From: Lysobacterales bacterium | Lineage (GTDB): Bacteria > Pseudomonadota > Gammaproteobacteria > Xanthomonadales > Xanthomonadaceae | Reading direction: 5' to 3' | Assembly (NCBI GenBank): GCA_020442465.1 | Contig: JAGRJY010000154.1 | Coordinates: forward strand, 1-59,767 | Length of the DNA stretch: 59,767 bases | In this document: positions 51,507-59,767 of the stretch, one piece after another | Layout: the number at the start of each line of letters is the position of its first letter | Numbering within the stretch: the stretch's first letter is position 1 | The notes under the pieces: model-generated | Databases searched by the model: none | What the model saw: the letters and a program-made list of their open reading frames with translations, nothing else | Told to the model about the DNA's origin: nothing | Translations under genes and position numbers: made by a program

Positions 51507-53344
51507 AGCTGCGGCCCCAGCTGCAGATGCAGGCGGAAGCTGCGCTCGGGGTCGTCGAGACCGCGTGCCAGGTCGACGCGCACCGGCCCCACCGGCGATC
51601 GCCAACGCACGCCGAGGCCGACACCCACTGCCGGGTCGAAGGTGCTTCCGAACGCGTTGCCGGCATCGACAAACAGGGCGCCACCCCAGGTGGGCGTGAA
51701 CATGTGCTCCCATTCCACGCTGCCGACGAGCAGGCGTTCGGCGCCGGTGCGGATATCCCCTTCGAAACGCGGCCCGAGCTCCTGATAGCCGTAGCCGCGC
51801 ACCGAGCGATCACCACCGGCATAGAAACGGAACGAAGGCGGAATCCGCTCGATGGAACCGGAAGGCGTCTCGATCGACCCGGCGGTGCCACGCAGCAGGA
51901 TGCGGTCGACGTCGCTGATGCCGCGGATCAATGCGGCGTCGGCCTGCCACTGGGCAAACTCGACGTCGGCACCCAGCGCCGAGGCCGAGCCTCGGGTCAT
52001 CAGGGTCCAGCTGAATCCGCGGGTCGGATACAGCGGATCATTCGCTACCGTGCGGCTGATCGTGAGCTGGGGAAAGATCAACGTGTCGCCCTGGCCATCG
52101 AAACGCTCGCGGTGCAGATGCAGGCCGGCGGTGAGCTGGTTGCCGCGCCAGTTCGCTTCGCGCTGCACGGCGACTTCGAGCACGTCGGAGCGCAGGTCGG
52201 CGAAGGGCTCTTCGCGCGCCGACACGGTGGCCGACCACCAGCCCCGATACCGTTCGAACGCCGGAATGCGATAGGCCAGCTTTGCCGCTGAACGGTTCTC
52301 GCCGAGCAGCAGGTCGGAGGAAAACTTGTGCCCGGCGGCATTCAGCCATCGACGGTCGTAGCCCAGCTTCACCGCGAATCCGGTATCGGTGCCGTAGCTC
52401 GCACCGGTGCGGTAGACATGGCGCTTGGCCGGCTCGAGCTCGACGTCGATACCGATCGCCGGATCGTCGCCACCCGTTTCCGCCGCTTCAGGATCGCGCG
52501 GCTGCACACTGACGCGCGAGAAATAGTCCAGGTCGACCAGGCGCTTCTGCAGGCTGAGTATGCGATCCAGTCGATAGCGGTCATCGGCATCGAAGGGCAC
52601 CAGTGGCGGCAGCAGATCGGCGCGGAACGGGCTGCCGTGCCACTGCACGGTTCCGAACCGGTAGCGCGGACCGCTGCGGATGTGCAGATCGATGTCGGCG
52701 GCCGCGAGCGCACGGGTCACCTCGACCTTGGCCTCGACTTCTTCGGCGTCGAAATAGCCGAGATCGTGCAGCGCGCGACGCAGCTCGCGCTTGCTCTCCT
52801 CGTAGACGGCGTGGCGCAGCACTTCACCCGGACGTGGCGCGAAGGCCTTGATCCGCGCGGCGATGGCCGCGTCCTTCTGTGCCGGCCCCTGCACGCGCAC
52901 GCGGTGCTGACGGACGCGCGTGGGTTTGCCCACCTCGACGTGCAACCCGAGCGACACGGCCTGATCGTCGCGCGCAGGCTCGAGACGGATCTGCGGATCG
53001 TAGTAGCCGAATGGTTCCAGCGAAGTGCGCAGCTCCACCGGAAGCCGGCGCAACAGGTACTGCCAACGGGCCGGCTGAATGCCGGTGCCTCGCTTCAGGC
53101 GCAGCAGGCTGACCCGCCGCCGCACGCTCGCGAAAATCGCCTCGTCGAGCCCGTCGACCTCCACGCCGTCGAATCGCAGCAACTCCCACTCGCTGGATCC
53201 GGCGCCATCCTGCGCGACAGAAGTCGAGGAGTCATTCGGCGACGAACCCGTGGGAGGCGCAGGCGTCGCGTCGGAATTCTGCGCGCGCAGCGGCGTGCAC
53301 CCGCTGGCGAGCACGAGGCAGGTGATCAGGATGTTGCGGAGCAT
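51503..53344 (-). CDS. tamA: Outer-membrane Omp85 protein TamA
   Basis: The outer membrane partner of TamB. The 613 residues have a signal peptide with ASGC near residue 16 (possible lipobox, though OMP85 barrels are normally cleaved by signal peptidase I), three POTRA domains (about 55-275) and a 16-strand barrel. The conserved loop-6 motif GGDRSVRGYGYQELGP is near 515-530. The C-terminal strand ends LHLQLGPQL. It is transcribed with tamB, downstream and overlapping. Confidence 0.94.
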   Translation of the reverse strand: MLRNILITCLVLASGCTPLRAQNSDATPAPPTGSSPNDSSTSVAQDGAGSSEWELLRFDGVEVDGLDEAIFASVRRRVSLLRLKRGTGIQPARWQYLLRRLPVELRTSLEPFGYYDPQIRLEPARDDQAVSLGLHVEVGKPTRVRQHRVRVQGPAQKDAAIAARIKAFAPRPGEVLRHAVYEESKRELRRALHDLGYFDAEEVEAKVEVTRALAAADIDLHIRSGPRYRFGTVQWHGSPFRADLLPPLVPFDADDRYRLDRILSLQKRLVDLDYFSRVSVQPRDPEAAETGGDDPAIGIDVELEPAKRHVYRTGASYGTDTGFAVKLGYDRRWLNAAGHKFSSDLLLGENRSAAKLAYRIPAFERYRGWWSATVSAREEPFADLRSDVLEVAVQREANWRGNQLTAGLHLHRERFDGQGDTLIFPQLTISRTVANDPLYPTRGFSWTLMTRGSASALGADVEFAQWQADAALIRGISDVDRILLRGTAGSIETPSGSIERIPPSFRFYAGGDRSVRGYGYQELGPRFEGDIRTGAERLLVGSVEWEHMFTPTWGGALFVDAGNAFGSTFDPAVGVGLGVRWRSPVGPVRVDLARGLDDPERSFRLHLQLGPQL

Positions 53345-53560
53345 GGTCCGAGCTTAGCAGGCGCAACCCATCGCCTCGTGCACGTCCGCTGATCGCGCAG
53401 CGACGCGGCCAGCGCGCGTTCATCGTGATGCCGGGCCATACGCGGCAGCATCCTCGCGCCGCGCCTTTCCGTGCGCACGATCTCCATGCAACGAACGCCG
53501 CGAGCGCCATGTGCGCGGCCAGTCGTGAGCCACGCGTCGCAACGCGCTCGACGCAGACGG

Positions 53561-55710
53561 TCAGCCCACCGACAGCGCGGAGACGTCGGCCACGGCAAGA
53601 AAGCGGTCGGCCAGACGCTGCAACAGGGCAAGGCGATTTGCACGAAGTGCCGGATCTTCCGCGTTGACCATCACCGCGTCGAAGAAGCTGTCCACTGCAG
53701 CGCGCAAGTCGGCCAGTCGGCGCAGCACCGCGACATAGTCGCGCCTTGCCAGCGCGGCATCCGTCTCGACGACCGCGGCATCGACAGCTTGACCGAGGTG
53801 CTTCTCTGCTTCCTCCTGCAGCAGGCCGGCGTCGACCGACGAGGCCGGCGCCGCATCGGACTTGCGCAGGATGTTGCGGATGCGCTTGTTGGCAGCGGCG
53901 AGCGCGCCCGCATCGGGCAACTGCACGAACGCAGCGATGGCGGCCAGCCGTCGACGCAGATCGACCAGCGAATCGGGCCGGACGGCCAGCACGGCGTCGA
54001 GCTGGGCCGGCGGCACGCGCTGCTCTTCGAAGTAGCTGCGCAGTCGCTCGTAGATGAAGTCCATCACTTCGATCGGATCGACATCGAGGTCGGCCGGCAG
54101 GCCGGTGCAGGCCTGACGCAGCGCCGCGAGCAGATCGAAGTCGACATCGCCCTCAATCAGCGTGCGCGCGAGGCCCAGTGCGGCGCGACGCAGCGCGAAC
54201 GGATCCTTGTTGCCCGACGGGCGCATGCCGGCAGCGAACCCACCCACCAGGGTGTCCAGCCGCTCGCACACGGCCAGCAGCCGCCCCAGCGCCGAGGGCG
54301 CGATGGCGTCACCGGCGAAGCGCGGCTGGTACATTTCATCCAGCGCAACGGCCTGTTCAGGTGGCGTGCCTGCGGCCGCCGCGTAGTAGCGACCCATGAT
54401 GCCCTGCAGTTCAGGAAACTCGCCGACCATGCGCGACTGCAGGTCGGCGCGGCACCAGCGCGCCATGTGGGCCGCGGCAGCCGGCTCGACGCCGAAACCC
54501 GCCGCCAGATGTTCGGCCAGTTCGACGATGCGCTCGACCTTGTCGGCGTAGCTGCCCAGCTTCTGCTGGTAGCTGACCGAGGCCAGGCCTTCGTTCATGC
54601 CATCGATGCCCTGCTTCAGGTCCTCATCGAAGAAGAACCGCGCATCGGCAAAGCGCGGCCGGATCACACGCTCGTAGCCGCGGCGCACTTCGTCGACGTC
54701 GAGGCTCTCGATGTTGGCGATGCCGATGAACTGTTCGGTCAGCCTGCCCGCCGCATCCAGCACCGGGAGGAATTTCTGGTTCGACTCCATGGTCAGCATC
54801 AGCGCTTCCTGCGGCACGCGCAGGAATTCGGACTCGAACGAACACAGCACCGCGCTCGGCCACTCCGTCAAGCCGACGATCTCTTCGAGGATGCCTGGCT
54901 CGATGCGCACCTTGCGCCCCGAGGCGGCCACCAGCTGCGCCACCTGGGCGCGTATCCGGCCGCGCCGTTCTTCCGGGTCGACCAGCACCTTGGCGTCGCG
55001 CAGGCGCTCAAGGTAGTCGGCGGGGCTGGAAATCCAGATCGGCTTGTCGTGCAGGAAGCGATGGCCGTGGCTCATGCGATCGGCCTTGAGTCCCATCAGG
55101 GCGCCGTCCAGCACCTGATCACCGTGCAGCACCAGCAGCCAGTGCACCGGGCGGGCGAACGCATGCTCGTGCGCGCCCCAGCGCATCGGCTTGGGGATCG
55201 GCATGCCGCGCATGGCTTCGTCGATGATTTCGATGGCGAGGTCGCCGAGCCTGGCGCCCGGCGTTTCCGCCCGGAACACCATCCACGCACCCTTGTCCGT
55301 TTCGAGCTTCTCCAGCTGTTCCACTGCCACCCCGCAGGAGGCGGCGAAACCCTGCAGCGCGCGCGTGGGTTGACCTGCGGCATCGAAAGCGGCCGCCGCG
55401 GCGGGTCCGCGACGCTCGGTCTTCTGCAGCGGCTGCTCGGCCGTGACACCCTCGACCCAGGCCACCAGGCGGCGCGGCGTGTACAGCAGTCGGTGCGCCC
55501 CGTGGGCAAACCCGCGCTTGTCGAGGCCCGCTACCACGCCTTCGACGAAGGCCTTGGCCAGACCCGGCAACGCTTTGACCGGCAGCTCCTCGGTGCCCAG
55601 CTCAATGAGCAGGTCGCGCGCCGGCGACCCGGTCGGTTTCGGCTTGGCCCGCGCCTCGGCATCGGTCTCGCTGTGCTGGGGTTCGAGTTCCAGCGGTGGC
55701 AGGCTGCCCA

Positions 55711-55714
<4 letters not shown>
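53561..55714 (-). CDS. glyS: Glycyl-tRNA synthetase beta subunit
   Basis: The beta subunit of the alpha2-beta2 glycyl-tRNA synthetase; it carries the tRNA-recognising and HD-like domains. It has 717 residues (E. coli about 689). The family start [16 protein letters not shown] is at about residue 34, after an N-terminal extension, with [10 protein letters not shown] and MSHGHRFLH downstream and the anticodon-binding domain to the end. The ATG at 55714 has AGGAGG upstream and overlaps the glyQ stop (ATGA); an ATG three bases later is the alternative. Confidence 0.96.
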
Positions 55715-56622
<908 letters not shown>

Positions 56623-56931
56623 GCCTCGATACCTCGATGGGCGCCACCGGCCGCTTGCCGACCGGGACGACGCGAACTGGAACACACGATGCTGGGGCTG
56701 CGCCCGGCGCACACCACCCCGGCGCACACCACCATGGATGCGGCGCGGCCCGCGCCTTCGCCGGCAGCGGCGACCACCGTTCAGCTGAACCGCGGCCGGC
56801 ACAGGCCGGTCGGTGCCAGCCGGGCGCGCCGCGACACCCTGCTAGTATAGCCAGCGTTACGCGGCGCCTGTGGCGGTGCACCATCGAACCGGCCGCATCC
56901 GCAGTCTCGGCCAGCCCAGTTCGGAGTTCGA
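56623..56931. promoter_or_regulatory. Divergent region between glyQ and the GspE-like gene
   Basis: About 310 bp without a gene. On the minus strand TATACT (56844-56849) preceded by TGGC looks like an extended -10 box for glyQS and would give a long leader of about 215 nt. The same spot reads TAGTAT on plus and might serve the GspE-like gene. No T-box or other known riboswitch is recognised. Confidence 0.5.
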
Positions 56932-58749
56932 TTGGACCCCAGGATTCGACCCGCGCCCCGTCCGATCGGATTGCCGCCCGGCCGCCTGACCGTGGCCGGT
57001 CTGCTGCAGGACATGCAGGCCAGCGGACTGATCACCGCCGAGACCCTGAAGAAGAAGGGCACGGCCGGCCTGGATGCGCGCAGCAGCGAAGTGCATCCGC
57101 TGGTGTTGATCGCCGACATGAAACTGCCGCGGCGGCTCCCGCCGGGCTCCGAACCGCCCGCGGGCAGCGCCAATGAACTGGATCTCGAGACGCTGACGCA
57201 GTGGCTGGCGGAGCGCTGCCAGCTGCCCTACCTGCGCATCGATCCGACCAAGATCGAGGTCGGTGCGGTCACCGAGTTGATGTCGCTGGCCTACGCGCAG
57301 CGTCACCGCATTCTTCCGGTGTCCGTCGATGCGCAGCGCCTGCGCATCGCCACCTCCGAACCGCGCGCGCTCAGCTGGCAGTCCGACCTGCGCAACCTGC
57401 TGCGCCGCGAGATCGAACTCTGCGTGGTCAGCCCACTCGACCTGTCGCGCTACACCCTGGAGTTCTTCGGGGTGACGCGCTCGCTGCGCGGCGCGCGCGA
57501 GGCCAAGCAGGACAGCACGGGACTGCCCAACTTCGAGCAGTTGGTCGAGCTCGGCAAGGCCGGCGATCTTGGCAGCGACGACCAGCACATCGTGCACATC
57601 GTCGACTGGCTGCTGCAGTTCGCCAACGAGCAACGCGCCTCCGACATCCATCTCGAGCCGCGCCGCGGTACCAGCAAGGTGCGGTTCCGCATCGATGGTG
57701 AGCTGCACAAGGTGTTCGAGATGCCGACCCCGGTGATGATCGCCGTGGTGAGTCGTATCAAGGTGCTGGGGCGTATGGACCTCGCCGAGCGCCGCCGGCC
57801 GCAGGATGGCCGCATCAAGACACGCTCGCCGACCGGTCGCGAGGTGGAGATGCGCCTGTCGACCATGCCTACCGCCTTCGGCGAGAAGTGCGTGTGCCGC
57901 CTGTTCGATCCGGACACCGCGCTGAAACCGCTGGAAGCGCTGGGATTCAGCGACCGCGAAGCCGCGACCTGGAACGACCTGACCCAGCGCCCGCACGGCA
58001 TCGTGCTGGTTACGGGCCCGACCGGCTCGGGCAAGACGACCACGCTGTACTCCACGCTGCAGCGGCTGGCCACGCCCGACGTCAACGTGTGCACGGTCGA
58101 GGACCCGATCGAAATGATCGCGCCCGAGTTCAACCAGATGCAGGTGCAGAACAACATCGACCTGACCTTCGCGTCGGGCGTGCGCACCCTGCTGCGCCAG
58201 GACCCGGACATCATCATGATCGGCGAAATCCGCGACCTCGAGACCGCGCAGATGGCGATCCAGGCCTCGCTGACCGGCCATCTGGTGCTGTCGACCCTGC
58301 ACACCAACGACGCTCCGTCAGCGATCACCCGCCTGCTCGATCTCGGCGTGCCGCACTACCTGATCGCCAGCACCCTCAACGGCGTATTGGCGCAGCGACT
58401 GGTGCGCACGCTGTGCGACCGCTGCAGGGCGCCCGCCCCCATCGACCTCGACGCCTGGCAGCTGGTGGCCGGCCCGGCGCCGCTTCCGCCGGGGTCGACG
58501 CCGATGCGATCGGTGGGATGCATCGACTGCCGCCAGACCGGCTACCGGGGCCGGGTCGGCCTGTACGAACTGATGCCACTCAACCCTGTGCTGCGCGCCC
58601 AGATCAACGCCCACACCGAGCTGGAATCGTTCACCCGGGTGGCGCGTGAGCAGGGCTTGCGCACGCTGGCCGAGGCGGGGGCCGAACATGTCGCGCGCGG
58701 GCGCACGACGCTGGCCGAAGTGCTCAGCGTATTGCCGGGACACGCATGA
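56932..58749 (+). CDS. GspE/PilB family secretion ATPase (orphan)
   Basis: A 605-residue type II secretion / type IV pilus ATPase. An N-terminal MshEN-like domain (about 85-190, LPYLRIDPTKIEV) is followed by the catalytic domain: Walker A GPTGSGKT (362-369), Asp box TVEDPIEM, Walker B RQDPDIIMIGEIRD, His box TGHLVLSTLHTN, and the zinc tetracysteine LCDRC...GCIDC. The start is TTG with GGAG six bases upstream. No other secretion or pilus genes are nearby. It overlaps the next gene by ATGA. Confidence 0.92.
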   Translation: MDPRIRPAPRPIGLPPGRLTVAGLLQDMQASGLITAETLKKKGTAGLDARSSEVHPLVLIADMKLPRRLPPGSEPPAGSANELDLETLTQWLAERCQLPYLRIDPTKIEVGAVTELMSLAYAQRHRILPVSVDAQRLRIATSEPRALSWQSDLRNLLRREIELCVVSPLDLSRYTLEFFGVTRSLRGAREAKQDSTGLPNFEQLVELGKAGDLGSDDQHIVHIVDWLLQFANEQRASDIHLEPRRGTSKVRFRIDGELHKVFEMPTPVMIAVVSRIKVLGRMDLAERRRPQDGRIKTRSPTGREVEMRLSTMPTAFGEKCVCRLFDPDTALKPLEALGFSDREAATWNDLTQRPHGIVLVTGPTGSGKTTTLYSTLQRLATPDVNVCTVEDPIEMIAPEFNQMQVQNNIDLTFASGVRTLLRQDPDIIMIGEIRDLETAQMAIQASLTGHLVLSTLHTNDAPSAITRLLDLGVPHYLIASTLNGVLAQRLVRTLCDRCRAPAPIDLDAWQLVAGPAPLPPGSTPMRSVGCIDCRQTGYRGRVGLYELMPLNPVLRAQINAHTELESFTRVAREQGLRTLAEAGAEHVARGRTTLAEVLSVLPGHA

Positions 58750-59471
58750 AGGACGCCCCGTTCCTGATCATCGAAACCGGCCTGCCGGCGCAGCCGGTGC
58801 GGCGCTATGGCCACTTCGATCACTGGATTCGCGTGGGCGCGCGCCTGCGTCGCGACGAGGCGGTCACCTGCCATGTCCATGCCGGCGACGAACTGCCGGA
58901 GCATGACGGCTGGTGCGGCGTATTCGTCACCGGCTCGGCAAGCATGGTCACCGAGCGACTGGCCTGGAGCGAGCAATCGGCATCCTGGCTGCAGGAGGCA
59001 CACCGCCAGCGACTGCCCGTGTTCGGCATCTGCTACGGCCACCAGCTGATTGCGCAGGCGTTCGGTGGCCGGGTCGACTTTCATCCGCGCGGGCGCGAGA
59101 TGGGCACGGTCCCGGTACATCTTCGCGATGGGGCACAGCAAGACCCGCTGTTCGCCGGGTTGCCTGCGCAGTTCAGGGCGCAAACCACCCATCTGCAGTC
59201 GGTGCTCGATGCCCCGCCCGAGGCCGTCGTCCTCGCCGACAGCCCGCACGAACCCTGCAACGCGTTCCGGATCGGCTCAACAACCTGGGGTGTGCAGTTC
59301 CATCCCGAGTTTTCCACGCCGCAGATGCGCGGATACATTCGCGCCCGGGCCGACGTGCTGCGCAAGGAAGGCCTGGATCCCCAGGCGCTGTGGAAGCAGG
59401 TGAATCCGGCCCCACACTCGCGCGCCCTGCTCTCCCGATTCGTGCGGCACGCGCGGCACGACGCTGCCTGA
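58746..59471 (+). CDS. Class I glutamine amidotransferase (GMP synthase-like)
   Basis: A 241-residue stand-alone GATase. The nucleophile lies in FGICYGHQLIAQAFGG (Cys near 99) and the His/Glu pair in VQFHPEFS (near 178-185). It resembles YfeJ/GuaA-type amidotransferase proteins of unknown acceptor. Its ATG overlaps the stop of the GspE-like gene, although the two functions have no evident relation. Confidence 0.9.
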   Translation: MKDAPFLIIETGLPAQPVRRYGHFDHWIRVGARLRRDEAVTCHVHAGDELPEHDGWCGVFVTGSASMVTERLAWSEQSASWLQEAHRQRLPVFGICYGHQLIAQAFGGRVDFHPRGREMGTVPVHLRDGAQQDPLFAGLPAQFRAQTTHLQSVLDAPPEAVVLADSPHEPCNAFRIGSTTWGVQFHPEFSTPQMRGYIRARADVLRKEGLDPQALWKQVNPAPHSRALLSRFVRHARHDAA

Positions 59472-59701
59472 GCGGTGCAAGGTACGGCACACGCGAACCG
59501 GCAATCCGGTGATGACGTCGTGGGGCTCCGGGCAGACCTGCAGGATGCTGCTCGTGTAAGTTGTCGCCCCGGACGCGATCCGGTCGGCACTTTTTGGCCC
59601 CTGCGTCACACGCCGGGCACCGGACCACGGCCATCGGCCTGATCGTGTCCCAAGCCGTGGTGTAGCAAGCGGTCATCGCGACGCAGGGCGTCGGTGTTCG
59701 G

Positions 59702-59767
59702 TCAGTGCGCCACGGCGGGCACGCTGACGAGCGCAGTGTCGCCTACGCTGGCCAGGGTTTCCAGCGT
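59702..59767 (-). CDS. Partial gene, C-terminal end running off the window
   Basis: A minus-strand frame is open from the window edge to a TGA at 59702 (22 codons including the stop, ending LVSVPAVAH). The third positions are GC-rich and the codons are ordinary for the neighbours, which suggests a real gene end. The product cannot be identified from so few residues. The stretch 59472-59701 before it holds no recognisable feature. Confidence 0.4.
   Translation of the reverse strand, partial: TLETLASVGDTALVSVPAVAH

Noticed and set aside
59173..59676. Minus-strand ORF with a CPAC motif near the right end
   Set aside because: Most of it is antisense to the amidotransferase gene; the short unique part shows no recognisable domain or ribosome binding site.

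Overview
The window is GC-rich (by eye about two thirds G+C) and densely coding. Gene content and order suggest a gammaproteobacterium of the Xanthomonadales/Lysobacterales type. The evidence is an engB / cytochrome c4 / dsbA / EEP nuclease / GGDEF block in the order known from Pseudomonas and relatives, a plant-type glutamate-cysteine ligase, a heterotetrameric glyQ-glyS pair, an aa3 oxidase cluster (ctaC-ctaD-ctaG-ctaE-surf1-ctaA-ctaB), tamA-tamB, and a secreted protein with an IPTL-CTERM-like tail. The exact family cannot be fixed from the sequence alone. All product names rest on recognisable motifs and context; no database search was possible.

Layout. 1-4357: repeats, the RNA ligase gene rtcB with its usual partner slipin, several palindromic REP-like elements, a cluster of two or three odd tRNA-like sequences, and a tiny promoter/38-codon ORF/terminator unit, with all genes on the minus strand. 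4358-10860: LysR regulator divergent from azoR, an MFS transporter coupled to an L-2-hydroxyglutarate-oxidase-like flavoprotein, a UPF0149/SEC-C protein, and gshA. 11047-15636: engB, cytochrome c4, dsbA, EEP hydrolase, diguanylate cyclase. 15637-16125: non-coding, with a 15-bp tandem repeat. 16126-21265: TauE/SafE permease, then an overlapping run of lytic transglycosylase, NDUFA9-like reductase and cca. 21293-28626: MidA-like methyltransferase, folM-like pteridine reductase, a membrane protein, folK, mscS, folB, tsaD, rpsU, yqeY. 28811-32483: a TetR/HlyD/ABC export cassette, with a perfect palindrome abutting the tetR start codon, sitting between yqeY and dnaG. 32522-37785: dnaG, an S9 peptidase and the IPTL-CTERM-like protein. 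38107-46539: cytochrome c oxidase structural and assembly genes. 46696-56622: YbaY-like lipoprotein, tamB/tamA, glyS/glyQ. 56932-59471: orphan GspE/PilB-type ATPase coupled to a class I glutamine amidotransferase. A gene fragment runs off the right edge.

Functional themes. These are RNA repair (rtcB and slipin, with tRNA-like RNAs upstream), envelope biogenesis (tamAB, slt, dsbA), aerobic respiration (aa3 oxidase, cytochrome c4), folate synthesis (folB, folK, folM), and translation (tsaD, rpsU, glyQS, cca). The strongest candidate for an undescribed unit is the rtcB/slipin locus with its degenerate tRNA-like array and small ORF. Several genes (tetR, slt, dnaG, the EEP hydrolase) have -10-like boxes so close to the start codon that leaderless mRNAs are likely.
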